Assembly: GCF_001673315.1 (NCBI RefSeq)
Contig: NZ_LZLQ01000100.1
Location: forward strand, 1 to 64,000
Direction of reading: 5' to 3'
Length of the DNA stretch: 64,000 bases
DNA from: Mycobacterium asiaticum
GTDB taxonomy: Bacteria > Actinomycetota > Actinomycetes > Mycobacteriales > Mycobacteriaceae
Part shown: one piece after another, positions 18,298 to 26,690 of the stretch
Numbering within the stretch: the first letter of the stretch is position 1
Layout: each line of letters begins with the position of its first letter
Program-made: the position numbers and the translations under genes
The notes under the pieces: generated by a model
Databases searched by the model: none
Told to the model about the DNA's origin: nothing
Seen by the model: the letters and a program-made list of their open reading frames with translations, nothing else

Positions 18298-19262
18298 CCG
18301 GCGATCGCGATCTTTACCCGCTGGGGCACCGGTTGGCAGGCCAGTTCGAAGGCCTGCTGAATCTGGTGGACGGCGAAGGTGTGGGTGAGGTAGGTCTCCA
18401 ACAACTCGGGATGTTCGGCGACGAACTTGCCGGCTGCTTGCAGGACTCGCCGACGGTCCAATGTCACACCGGATTTCAGCGTCAAGTTGTTCCGCAGCAT
18501 GGTCCGCATGTTGATCGGGTACATCTCGTCGTCCGCGACGCCGAAATAAAGCACCGTGCCGCCGAGTGCGGCGGCGTCGATAGCGTGTCCCAGGGTCGCG
18601 ACTTGGTGTCCGACTGCCTCGATCACCACGTCCGCTCGCTCCCCCGGGACCAGTCGGCTCACCCACCTGTCACTGGTGGCGCGCACCGCGTCGTCGACAC
18701 CGAAGGCGGGCGAGAGGCTCTCGCGGTCAATCGGGTCGATCCCGGTCACACGCCGGGCACCGAAAGCTTTGGCCACATAGGAGAACAGCAAGCCGATCGA
18801 ACCCTGCCCGATGATGGCCACGTGCCGGCCGGACAGGTCAGGCAGTTGTTCGCAGGCGTAGAGCACACAAGCCAGTGGTTGCAGACCCACCGCCTGAGCC
18901 GGGGTGAGCGCGGTGTCGTAGGCGGCTAGACCGTCGCCGTCGCATACCACCCGCTCCATCATGCCGTCGAATCCGGATGCCCAGCCCACTACGAGGTCGC
19001 CCGGTCGATGGTCGGGATGGCGACTGGCGATCACTTCACCGGCCACCTCGTGGATCGGGAAGCCGTCCTTCTCCGCGGCGCTGCGGCCGTCGTCACCCGG
19101 TAGCCGCCCCTGGGTGCCGCGGAAACCGGGCAGGTCGCTGCCGCAGATACCCGCGGCCTGAAAGCGAAGCAGCACTTGGCGATCCACGAGAGAATCTGCT
19201 GTCTTGTCCGCGATCGCGGTGCGCTCGAAGAGATACGGGGCGATGATCCGGTAGGACCACAC
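18294..19262 (-). CDS. Medium-chain zinc-type dehydrogenase lacking the structural-zinc lobe, 322 aa
   Basis: Threonine/sorbitol-dehydrogenase-like fold: catalytic zinc Cys in AAGICGSDLPGF and Glu in FPIHEVAGEV, Rossmann motif IGQGSIGLL, and IDPIDRESL after the second strand. The four-Cys structural zinc loop usual between residues 85 and 120 is absent, which also explains the short length. GTG start one base after the P450 stop. Probably oxidises an alcohol formed by the P450 (inference from order). Confidence 0.85.
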   Translation of the reverse strand: MWSYRIIAPYLFERTAIADKTADSLVDRQVLLRFQAAGICGSDLPGFRGTQGRLPGDDGRSAAEKDGFPIHEVAGEVIASRHPDHRPGDLVVGWASGFDGMMERVVCDGDGLAAYDTALTPAQAVGLQPLACVLYACEQLPDLSGRHVAIIGQGSIGLLFSYVAKAFGARRVTGIDPIDRESLSPAFGVDDAVRATSDRWVSRLVPGERADVVIEAVGHQVATLGHAIDAAALGGTVLYFGVADDEMYPINMRTMLRNNLTLKSGVTLDRRRVLQAAGKFVAEHPELLETYLTHTFAVHQIQQAFELACQPVPQRVKIAIAG

Positions 19263-19263
19263 G

Positions 19264-20472
19264 TCAGACCTCCACCGGGATGTTGTTCCATCCCCACTGG
19301 AAACTCGAGGGCAACCGTTTCGCGTCCCGGCCGCGGACGGCGAAGTCGGGGACCCGGCGCAACCATTCCTGAATCAGGACCGCAACTTCCAGCCTGGCCA
19401 GATGGTAGCCGATGCAGAAGTGCTGGCCACGCCCGAACGCCAGGGAACGCTTGATGGGCCGGTCCCAGATGAACTCGTCGGGATCGGGGTACTCCCGTTC
19501 GTCGCGGTTCGCCGATGCAAGAAGCGTGATGACACGCTGGCCCGGCTCGACGGTCTGGCCGCGAATACTGAAGGGCTTGCGCGCGGTTCGCGCGAACCAT
19601 TGCGCCGGTGCGCAGTAACGGATCATCTCTTCGCGGGCGATCGGCACATTGGTGGTCGGGTCGGCGCGCACTGCCGCCAGTTGCTCGGGCCGCTGACTGA
19701 GTTCCCACAGGCCGTGGGCGACGATCTTGGGGACGGTTTCGGTGCCGCCGATGAAGATGCACAACATTTGGGTGGCCACTTCGATGTCGTTGAGCGCGCT
19801 GCCGTCGGGCAGGTGGTAGTCGAGCAAGCCGTCGACGACGGGTAATGCTCCGCTTCGCTCCGCACGCCGCCGTTCCACCACCGGGACCAGGAATTCCAGG
19901 TAGTTCGGCCGAGCCTCAGCGGTGTCGACCCCCTCACCGGGCTCGGCCAGGCTGCCGGCATTGACCGCGGCCAGTACCTGCGGCGCGAGATCTGTTGGTA
20001 AGCCCAGCAACTCGCAGACGATCGAGGCAACCACGATGCCGCCGTAATCCTGGGTGAGGTCGAACGATCCCTGCGGCAGCAGCACGTCGAGGCGCTCGTT
20101 GGCCAGCGTGCGGATCCGGGTCTCCAGCGACATGACCGACTTGGGCCGCAGGGGTTGCGAGTGCGCTCGCCGGATCTCGCCGTACAGACCCGCATCGAAT
20201 ACCGCATGGAACGGCAACGGGTGCAGTGGCGGGTCCGGCACGGGTCCGGAATTGTGTTGTGCCAGCACTGACGCCGCGGGCAACGTCCCTTCCGAGGCGA
20301 CGAAGGTGCCGTCGTTGACTTCCAGCACCCGCCAGACGTCGTCGAACCGGGAGAACGCGAAGGTGTCCCACTGCGGCATGTAGTAGATCGGATACTGGTC
20401 ACGCAAGGTCCGGTAATACGGCAGCGGGTTCGCCATCACCTCCGCGTCGAAGGGGTCGTAGGAGAAGCTCAC
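19264..20472 (-). CDS. Cytochrome P450, 402 aa
   Basis: Bacterial class I P450. I-helix GGTETV (about 240), K-helix EEMIRY, and the heme loop FGRGQHFCIGYHLAR with the heme Cys at about 353. The GTG start at 20470-20472 gives MSFSYDPFDAEVMANPLPYY, the classic N-terminus, and overlaps the upstream stop as GTGA; the open frame further upstream belongs to another frame. The I-helix has Gly-Gly-Thr-Glu-Thr, close to the AGTET/AGxDT pattern needed for oxygen activation. No ferredoxin or reductase gene is adjacent. Hydroxylates an unknown pathway substrate. Confidence 0.94.
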   Translation of the reverse strand: MSFSYDPFDAEVMANPLPYYRTLRDQYPIYYMPQWDTFAFSRFDDVWRVLEVNDGTFVASEGTLPAASVLAQHNSGPVPDPPLHPLPFHAVFDAGLYGEIRRAHSQPLRPKSVMSLETRIRTLANERLDVLLPQGSFDLTQDYGGIVVASIVCELLGLPTDLAPQVLAAVNAGSLAEPGEGVDTAEARPNYLEFLVPVVERRRAERSGALPVVDGLLDYHLPDGSALNDIEVATQMLCIFIGGTETVPKIVAHGLWELSQRPEQLAAVRADPTTNVPIAREEMIRYCAPAQWFARTARKPFSIRGQTVEPGQRVITLLASANRDEREYPDPDEFIWDRPIKRSLAFGRGQHFCIGYHLARLEVAVLIQEWLRRVPDFAVRGRDAKRLPSSFQWGWNNIPVEV

Positions 20473-21179
20473 TGCAGTGGTGAAGGCGGTAGCGCCTGCA
20501 GGATCGAGTCCTCCCAGCCATCCCGCAGGGCCGGCGCCACGCTCATCCACGTGACGATCTCGGCGGGTGGGCTGTCCTTCCAGGACGGGTAGTGGTTGGC
20601 AAAGCACTCCCAGCCACCCTCCAGCGCCCAGTAGTGGATCACCTCGTTGAAGCGAAAGGTCGTGGTGAACGACCCGAGCCAATGCTTTCCAGTGCTCTCC
20701 GACCACGGCACGTACAGCCGCTCCAGTTCGCGGATGTAGTCGTCCTGCCGGCCGGGCTTGGTCTGCATGATCTCCTGAATCACCAGTGTCGCATCGAAAT
20801 TGGCGTCCTGTAGCTGGGACAGGTTCCTATTGCTGGGTGCGGCGTACATGATCCGGCCTTCCCCCCTGGCACCGATGCCGGCCAGAAAGGTCGCCCACTT
20901 GCCCGCGGCGGCCTCGTGGCTACCGCCGCGTGCCTGCGCGGCACCGATCCTGGCGTAATCCGCGAACGCGTCGATCTCCCAGATGATCGTCACCTGCGGC
21001 CAGTGCCCGTTGTAGGCAGTGGTCTCCCAGATCGAGAACAACCTTGCGCCAAGCTGTTCCATCATAGGTCGATAGGTGTCGACGAAGACTTCGGTGAAGA
21101 CGTCACTCCGGCCGGATCCCAGGTCGATCGTTTCGTGCAGGTAGAGCAGGGTGTGGCCGAAGTATTTCTTCATCGCCAT
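20469..21179 (-). CDS. NIPSNAP/dimeric alpha-beta-barrel-like protein of unknown function, 236 aa
   Basis: No sure family. The two halves look alike in outline: an ETIDLGSGRSDVFTEVF-type start and a second VIQEIMQTKPGRQDDYIREL with the Glu/Gly/Arg pattern of NIPSNAP and other ferredoxin-like dimeric barrels. Many Trp residues (IWETT, WEIDAF, HYWALEGGWE). Soluble, no signal or membrane segment. Translationally coupled to the P450 (4-bp overlap) and 4 bp after the next unknown gene, so it should act in the same pathway. Two starts (21179 and 21173) are equivalent. Confidence 0.7.
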   Translation of the reverse strand: MAMKKYFGHTLLYLHETIDLGSGRSDVFTEVFVDTYRPMMEQLGARLFSIWETTAYNGHWPQVTIIWEIDAFADYARIGAAQARGGSHEAAAGKWATFLAGIGARGEGRIMYAAPSNRNLSQLQDANFDATLVIQEIMQTKPGRQDDYIRELERLYVPWSESTGKHWLGSFTTTFRFNEVIHYWALEGGWECFANHYPSWKDSPPAEIVTWMSVAPALRDGWEDSILQALPPSPLQ

Positions 21180-21183
21180 CCGG

Positions 21184-21729
21184 TTAGCCCAGCCAGGCCG
21201 AGTCGGTCAGCACGGTTTCGGTGGGATCGATTGACTGGTAAGGGATTCCAGCGGCGCGCAACGCCTGTCCTTTGAAGGCTCGGGCCGCCGCACTGAGCTG
21301 GTACTGGGTCCGGACCAGGCCCCGGTCTACCCCGAGGGGCCAGCCTTGGCCCCACAGCGCAACTTCGGTCAGCCGATTGTCCAGCGCCTTGCGCACACGC
21401 TCACGCACGCATTCGTGGGCGGTGAACGCCTCGGCACTGACGGCAAGGCTTTGGCTCATCGGGCCGGACGGGTCCAGTGCCGATTCCAGATCCAGCACCT
21501 GTACGCCGAGGATTCGTAGCGGCTGTGCGGTGCCGCCGCCCGGAAGGAACACGTGCACCTGCCAGCCCGCCATCACCCGGTCGAAGAGCCAGCCGCCGGT
21601 GGTCTGCACGACGTCACCGGGACTGGTGGCAATAACGTCCAGCCGATGCCGCTGCACCTGCCCCTCGGCGAAATGCTGGTGTGCGCGCTTGGCCGGCTGA
21701 CCGCTGATGTCGAACGTTTGAGTGACCAT
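21184..21729 (-). CDS. Conserved hypothetical protein, first gene of the P450 operon, 181 aa
   Basis: Not recognised. The start ATG 21727-21729 is supported by the ribosome site agaggaacgg; the frame continues upstream but with untypical composition. Visible text: an N-terminal RAHQHFAEGQVQRHRLDVI, a hydrophobic core VMAGWQVHVFLPGG and a C-terminal Ala/Arg-rich helix. No signal peptide or membrane helix. It lies 126 bp downstream of the palindromic box at 21855 and is the leading gene of a seven-gene operon, so it is probably specific to this pathway. Confidence 0.65.
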   Translation of the reverse strand: MVTQTFDISGQPAKRAHQHFAEGQVQRHRLDVIATSPGDVVQTTGGWLFDRVMAGWQVHVFLPGGGTAQPLRILGVQVLDLESALDPSGPMSQSLAVSAEAFTAHECVRERVRKALDNRLTEVALWGQGWPLGVDRGLVRTQYQLSAAARAFKGQALRAAGIPYQSIDPTETVLTDSAWLG

Positions 21730-21847
21730 CGATCCGTTCCTCTTGCCACAACCGCCACACCCGGACCGGTGCGTTCGCGTGGCCTGTCGCGCTGTCATGG
21801 GCTGTCGCCGTGGCCGTCGATCGGGCGGCCCGGGTCACTGGACAGCG

Positions 21848-21873
21848 TGACAGTTTTACATAAATTTGTAAAG
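21848..21873. promoter_or_regulatory. Operator-like box A upstream of the P450 operon
   Basis: Contains the near-perfect palindrome TTTACATAAATTTGTAAA (21855-21872; arms TTTACA/TGTAAA, 6-bp centre) inside TGACA-N11-ATTTGTAAAG. The same outer motif with identical spacing occurs at 28535 and 28595, where a TetR-containing operon starts. It sits between the CoA-transferase stop and the operon's first start codon. A TetR-family operator is inferred. Confidence 0.65.
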
Positions 21874-21886
21874 CGTCCGCGGGTCC

Positions 21887-23056
21887 TCAGGCTTTTCGGC
21901 GGGCGGCAATTTCGGCGAGTACCTCGTCGGTGTGCTGACCGAGCTTCGGGGCTACCGAACGCGCTGACCAGGGTGTTCCGTGGAAGTCCGCAGGTGTGGC
22001 CACCATCGGCACGCAGGAATCGCCGTCCGGCACCTCGACGATTCCGCCAGCGGCGTGGAATTGCTCGTCAGCCACCACGTCCTCGATGGTGTTTATCGGC
22101 GACCAGAAGAAATCCGGTTCGGCGTCGAAAAGTTCCGACCATTCCGTCAGCGATTTCGTTGCGAAGATCTCGTCCAGGGCAGCGATCAGTTGTACGGCGT
22201 TGACGGCTCGGGCGCGACCGTCGGCGTATCGGGGATCGTCCAGCCAGTCTGTCCGGCCCACGACCCTGCACAACGCCGGCCAATGCCGGTCAGCCTCCAG
22301 GCCGACTATCCAGAAGTGCCGTCCGTCGCCGGCCGCGTAGTTGTTCATGCAGGGGTTGCCCATCGTGGCGCGTTGCCCGATCGCGATCGGTTGGCCGGTG
22401 AGCAAGTAAGTGTTGAGGTCGAAGCTCACGGTGTACGCGCCCTGGCGGTACAAGGATGTGGTCACCAGTTGGCCGGAACCGGTGCGCTCGCGGGCCAGCA
22501 GGGCCGCGCACACCGCCGCTGCCAGAGTCATGCCCGCCGAATGGTCACCCATGCCGCCGCGCTGAAAGGGCGGTGAGTCGCCGGGGCGGGTAAGCAGATG
22601 AGCGATCCCACCGCGCGACCAGAAGGCCGCCACGTCGTAGGCGGCGCGGTCAGCATCGGGTCCGGTGTCGCCGTACCCAGTGATAAGTCCATAGACCAGT
22701 CTCGGATTGACCGCAGCCACCGACTCGTAATCCAGACCCAGGCGTTGTAACGCACCCGGGCGGACGTTGGTAACGAAAACGTCTGCCGCAGCTAGCAATT
22801 CGAAGGCTGCGTCACGGCCGGACTCGGTGCTGAGGTCCAGCACGACGCTTCGCTTGGAGCGGTTGTCCATCTCGAACGGAGGATTCACGCCGAGGTCGCA
22901 GCCGAGCATCCGGCCGAACAGCCGTCCGGGGTCGCCGCTCGGCGGTTCGATCTTGACGACGTCTGCACCCCAGTCGGCCAGGATGCCGCCCGTCGCCGGA
23001 CCCGCCACCCAGACCCCGAGTTCGACAACCTTTATGCCCTCTACCGGTCCGGCCAT
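21887..23056 (-). CDS. CaiB/BaiF-type (family III) CoA-transferase, 389 aa
   Basis: Transfers CoA between acids and acyl-CoA donors; family III enzymes form interlocked dimers. Typical start VEGIKVVELGVWVAGPATGG, the phosphate-binding region ADVVKIEPPSGDPGR, and the catalytic Asp in GGMGDHSAGM (about residue 170). ATG 23054-23056 is preferred over a TTG two codons upstream. Same strand as the P450 operon, which begins 157 bp downstream behind operator box A. Probably activates a carboxylic intermediate of the same pathway. Confidence 0.9.
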   Translation of the reverse strand: MAGPVEGIKVVELGVWVAGPATGGILADWGADVVKIEPPSGDPGRLFGRMLGCDLGVNPPFEMDNRSKRSVVLDLSTESGRDAAFELLAAADVFVTNVRPGALQRLGLDYESVAAVNPRLVYGLITGYGDTGPDADRAAYDVAAFWSRGGIAHLLTRPGDSPPFQRGGMGDHSAGMTLAAAVCAALLARERTGSGQLVTTSLYRQGAYTVSFDLNTYLLTGQPIAIGQRATMGNPCMNNYAAGDGRHFWIVGLEADRHWPALCRVVGRTDWLDDPRYADGRARAVNAVQLIAALDEIFATKSLTEWSELFDAEPDFFWSPINTIEDVVADEQFHAAGGIVEVPDGDSCVPMVATPADFHGTPWSARSVAPKLGQHTDEVLAEIAARRKA

Positions 23057-23088
23057 AAGCAAACCCTAACCAGGTCCGGCACCGCGTT

Positions 23089-24678
23089 CTAAAAGGGTGG
23101 ATCGTCCGGCAGCGGATCCGGTGTCGAAAACTCGGGCTGCCAGTCGTCTGGCAGCACTTCGGGCTCGCGAGGATCGTTCACCCACTTGCAGAACGGACTG
23201 GTACTCGGCGTTCCCTTGAAAATGGCCAGCATGTCGCGCATGCGGTTGCGGAATCGGCGGTTGGCCAGCTCCTGTCTCCGAGCTTCTTCCAGCCAGCGGC
23301 GTCTCTCGTTGACCGGCCGCTGTTCGCGATTGTGTCTGCGCGCCTGCTTTATTCGGCTTGCTCGTTGCCGGAATCTGTTGTGTCTGTTCTTGACCGGCGG
23401 AGCGCACACCGGTGCGCCCAGCTGCGGAAAGAGATCCGCACCGGCTGGCTGAGTGGTATAGACATGACCGGTTGGTGAAGTCCAGATCACCGTGCCATCG
23501 GAAAGCTGTCGATCCCGCCAACCGCCGAAGGTCTTCAGCAAATGGTGTTGGCGGCAAAGGCATTTGAGATTCTCAAATACCGTCTTCCCGCCGGCGTCAG
23601 GATCCTGGTGATTGAAGGGGATGGTGTGGTCGAGGTCGCAGCGGACGGCAGGCCGACTGCATCCCGGAAAGCGGCAAGTGAGATCCCGGCACTGTACCGC
23701 GCGCACCAAGGCCGCGGACGGCTGGTAATCCAGCGCCCGGATCGGACTGGTATAGGGATCGACCACGTGCACGGCAGCGGAAGCGACCAACTGGCGCACC
23801 TGTTCGGCGTCCACGACGCCGTAGCCCATCAGATAACCGTGCTGAGCGCTGTCGCCCAGCACGGTCTGCTCGGCAGCAACGACATTGATCACCACGCGAG
23901 CACCACCCGGCGCCTGGTCAGTGCCGACGGACGCCGCCGGGCAGCCGTCTTCACCGCAGCGGCACGGCAATACGCGACCCTGTGCCAGCGCACCCAGGGC
24001 GTCGGCGCGTCGCTGATCCATCGTCCGCGGGTCCGACACACACACCTGCCTGGCTAGCTGTGACAGAACCCGATCGAACGCTGTGGCGGCAGTGGCGGTG
24101 ACCGTGCCTGAGATCTCGGCCATTCCGTTGTCCATGGCGTCAATCCGGACGTGGCGGTCATCCTCAGCACCCTCACGACGCTCCCGCGCGGCGTCGGGAT
24201 CGATGCCTTTGACCGCGGCGTCGACCTCGTTGACGATCCGCTGGCGCGACCAACTGCGCCAGTTACCAATCCGCGCCGCCAGCGCACCGTCCAACTTGGC
24301 CACCAACTCGTCATCGACCACCAGGGCTGTGCGGCTGATGATCAACCGCACGGTGCGCCAATCCACGCGGCCCTCAGCCAGCAGGGCTGCAAGCTGCGGC
24401 AAGCGGGTATCCAGAGCCTCGGCATCCAGTACCAGGTAACTGGCGGCCAGCGGCGATAGATTCATCGCCGCCGCCACTTCGGCTTTGGTCTGGTCGAATC
24501 CGTCGATCTCGGAGTAACCGGGCTGATCCTCGACGAGTTCGGCAGCGGCTCTGCGCTGCCGCAGCAAGGCCGCCACCGCCGCCATGCGCTGCGCCACCAG
24601 GACCGACTCCGTGCGATGGGTGGCCTCGATCGTGGCGACCAGGTCGGCCGGATCCAGGTCAGACATCGAGTCGAACAT
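23089..24678 (-). CDS. DUF222/HNH endonuclease-type protein of the 13E12 repeat family, 529 aa
   Basis: Member of the large mycobacterial 13E12 (REP) family. The N-terminal helical DUF222 region (about 10-280) is followed by the HNH-type nuclease region: Cys pairs in CRDLTCRFPGC, DLDHTIPF and CLCRQHHLLKT (about 345-400). A basic Arg-rich tail with NRHNRFRQRA follows. ATG 24676-24678 (MFDSMSDLDPADL) is chosen; a GTG eight codons upstream is possible. The start codon lies inside a near-consensus SOS box. Its place between pathway genes, with a different theme, suggests insertion by a mobile or repeated element. Confidence 0.88.
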   Translation of the reverse strand: MFDSMSDLDPADLVATIEATHRTESVLVAQRMAAVAALLRQRRAAAELVEDQPGYSEIDGFDQTKAEVAAAMNLSPLAASYLVLDAEALDTRLPQLAALLAEGRVDWRTVRLIISRTALVVDDELVAKLDGALAARIGNWRSWSRQRIVNEVDAAVKGIDPDAARERREGAEDDRHVRIDAMDNGMAEISGTVTATAATAFDRVLSQLARQVCVSDPRTMDQRRADALGALAQGRVLPCRCGEDGCPAASVGTDQAPGGARVVINVVAAEQTVLGDSAQHGYLMGYGVVDAEQVRQLVASAAVHVVDPYTSPIRALDYQPSAALVRAVQCRDLTCRFPGCSRPAVRCDLDHTIPFNHQDPDAGGKTVFENLKCLCRQHHLLKTFGGWRDRQLSDGTVIWTSPTGHVYTTQPAGADLFPQLGAPVCAPPVKNRHNRFRQRASRIKQARRHNREQRPVNERRRWLEEARRQELANRRFRNRMRDMLAIFKGTPSTSPFCKWVNDPREPEVLPDDWQPEFSTPDPLPDDPPF

Positions 24679-24686
24679 AGTTTCGA
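24671..24686 (-). promoter_or_regulatory. LexA SOS-box-like sequence at the start of the 13E12 gene
   Basis: The 16-bp sequence TCGAACATAGTTTCGA differs from the mycobacterial LexA consensus TCGAAC-N4-GTTCGA at one position. It overlaps the ATG at 24678. SOS boxes at 13E12 genes are known in M. tuberculosis, which supports the reading; functional binding is not shown. Confidence 0.6.
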
Positions 24687-24831
24687 TAGTAGTGCGCTGC
24701 ACTGACCAAACCCTCTGACAGACCGCAAGTTTGTGGATAACACGCGACGTGTGGATAAAACGGAGTCATACCTGAAAGGCTGGAGCCGAGGCGAACAGCC
24801 CAGCGAAGCGCCGAGACACCGGAGGAACGCC

Positions 24832-25545
24832 ATGAGCCTGGTCGCCGGTCGCGGCCCCCTGAGTGCCGATCCAGCGGGACAATTCACGCCGCCGATACCC
24901 GCAGAGGTGGTGTATATCGAACCCCATCCGCGCCGGGTCCAGGCCGTCCACCAGGGACGCACCGTTATCGACACCGAGAAGGCACTTCTGGTGCACCGAC
25001 GAAACCGCCCGCTCAGCTACGCCTTTCCCATCGAAGAGATAACCGACCTGCCGAGCGAGGCCGAGCCCGAAGCACCTGGCTACGTGCACGTTCCGTGGGA
25101 TGCCGTCGACGCCTGGTTCGAGGAAGGCCGCAGACTGGTGCACTACCCGCCGAATCCCTATCACCGGGTTGACTGTCGCCCGACCAGAAGACGCTTGCGG
25201 GTCTCAGTTAACGGCACCCAGCTGGCAGATACCGACGACACCGTCATCGTCTTCGAAACCGCGCTCGCACCAAGGCTTTACGTAGCGCCGAAACACGTCC
25301 GCACCGACCTGCTAGCGGAAACCGCCACGTCGACGTACTGCAACTACAAGGGCGTCGCTACATACTGGTCCGCGGTTATCGATGATGCCATCGTCGCCGA
25401 CATCGCCTGGAGCTACAACGACCCGCAGCCCGAAAGCAGCCCTATCAGAGGGTATTTCAGCTTCGACGCCGACAAGGTTCAACTCGAGGCGGAACTTCCA
25501 GAGCCGGCGGAACTTCCAGAGCCGGCGGAACTTCCCGAGCCGTAG
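24832..25545 (+). CDS. Two-domain DUF427 protein, 237 aa
   Basis: Two DUF427 (beta-tent) domains in tandem: residues about 25-115 (EVVYIEPHPRRVQAVHQGR, VHVPWDAVDAWFEEG) and about 120-225 (RRLRVSVNGTQLADT, KGVATYWSAVIDD, IAWSYNDP). ATG 24832 is chosen because of the strong site ggaggaacg. The last 18 residues are three copies of AELPEP encoded by an 18-bp tandem repeat shared, antisense, with the acyl-CoA dehydrogenase. Function of DUF427 unknown. A single-domain relative lies at 60549-60923. Confidence 0.85.
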   Translation: MSLVAGRGPLSADPAGQFTPPIPAEVVYIEPHPRRVQAVHQGRTVIDTEKALLVHRRNRPLSYAFPIEEITDLPSEAEPEAPGYVHVPWDAVDAWFEEGRRLVHYPPNPYHRVDCRPTRRRLRVSVNGTQLADTDDTVIVFETALAPRLYVAPKHVRTDLLAETATSTYCNYKGVATYWSAVIDDAIVADIAWSYNDPQPESSPIRGYFSFDADKVQLEAELPEPAELPEPAELPEP

Positions 25546-26690
25546 GCGGGGCGCCCCAACGAAAGTTCGTGCTGCGCGATCATATTGCGGAACACTTCCA
25601 GGCTGCCGCCATAGATTCCCATCGGCAGGGCCAGCCGAAAGAGGTGCTCGGTCACACCGTCGTCGACGGATCCCTCGGCGTCGGTCGGCAATGCCGCCGC
25701 CGGCCCCACCAGATCCATCAGGTCGGCGGAGACGTCGCGCATCGTCTGTCCGATCGCGACGCGACCGAACATTCCGGGGGTGGACAGCGCCGCCTCGATA
25801 CGGGCGAAACTTCGGCCGAGGCGGTGAAACACCGACTCGTCATCGACGTCACCCACCAGTGCCGCGACCTCGTCGACCGCTTCCGCCATCAGCATGGCGT
25901 GTCCGGCCATCGCCGCGACATCCTGCAAACCCTCGGCATCCCGCTCCGTCAATCCATGCTCGGCAGCCAGCGCGGACCGCATCACCGTCCAGCCGTCGTT
26001 CACCTCGCCGATCCGGTAAAGGTCGTCGACTCGGACGTTGCTGTAGAAGACGATGTTGGTGCGGTCGCCGTCGAGGGTACGCAGGCCCCGGATCTCGATG
26101 CCGGGCGAATCCAGCGGGACCAGGAACATCGTCAGGTTCCGGTGTTTCGGTCGTTCCGGGTCGGTGTTGGTGAGCAGGAAGACGTATTTGGCGTTCTGCG
26201 CATTCGAGGTGAACATCTTGGAGCCATTGATGACCCAGCTTGATCCATCCGCTTCCCGCACCGCCCGGGTCTTGCAGGTGGCGACGTCAGACCCACCCTC
26301 GGGCTCGGTGTAACCGAGGCACAGACGGATGTGTCCGGAAAGCACTCCGGGCAACACCATTTCCACCAGTTCCGGCTTGGCGAACTGCTCGACCAACCGC
26401 GCGACCGACGACGTGGTGCCCCAGTGATACCACGGCGTGTGCGCCCGGCCGATCTCCAGGTTGAAGATCCGCCGTCGCACAGCGCTGAAGCCGCCGTCGG
26501 GTTCGGAGCGCCAATCCGCGGCCAGGTACCCGGCTTCGCCCAACGCCAGATGCACTGATTCATCGAAGTTTTCGCCGAACTCACGATTCCGCTGGCGCAC
26601 CTCGTCGGTGACGTGTTCGGTGACGAACGCGCGCATCCGGTCGTGGAATTCCCGGTCTTCCGCCGAGAGCGATACCCGTGCGAAGTCCAT
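25479..26690 (-). CDS. Acyl-CoA dehydrogenase, 403 aa
   Basis: FAD enzyme introducing a double bond into an acyl-CoA. Motifs: YTEPEGGSDVATCKT (about 130) and INGSKMFTSNA (about 155) at the FAD/substrate site, and IYGGSLEVFRNMIAQHEL near the end, the FAD-binding C-terminal pattern. The ATG follows directly on the stop of the luciferase-like gene with no gap. The end of the protein is abnormal: after GRPAYGSGSS come GSGSSA repeats created by the 18-bp tandem repeat that it shares with the convergent DUF427 gene (67-bp overlap). Loss of the original C-terminal residues is possible. Confidence 0.9.
   Translation of the reverse strand: MDFARVSLSAEDREFHDRMRAFVTEHVTDEVRQRNREFGENFDESVHLALGEAGYLAADWRSEPDGGFSAVRRRIFNLEIGRAHTPWYHWGTTSSVARLVEQFAKPELVEMVLPGVLSGHIRLCLGYTEPEGGSDVATCKTRAVREADGSSWVINGSKMFTSNAQNAKYVFLLTNTDPERPKHRNLTMFLVPLDSPGIEIRGLRTLDGDRTNIVFYSNVRVDDLYRIGEVNDGWTVMRSALAAEHGLTERDAEGLQDVAAMAGHAMLMAEAVDEVAALVGDVDDESVFHRLGRSFARIEAALSTPGMFGRVAIGQTMRDVSADLMDLVGPAAALPTDAEGSVDDGVTEHLFRLALPMGIYGGSLEVFRNMIAQHELSLGRPAYGSGSSAGSGSSAGSGSSASS
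25489..25542. repeat. 18-bp tandem repeat, three copies, inside a tail-to-tail gene overlap
   Basis: Unit gcggaacttccagagccg at 25489-25506 and 25507-25524, with a one-base variant at 25525-25542. Read on the plus strand it encodes AELPEP x3 ending the DUF427 protein; on the minus strand it encodes GSGSSA-type repeats ending the acyl-CoA dehydrogenase. The unit length keeps both frames. Confidence 0.95.

Noticed and set aside
20473..20706. N-terminal extension of the P450 frame
   Set aside because: The extra 78 residues lie in a shadow frame of the upstream gene; the canonical YDPFD start begins at GTG 20472.
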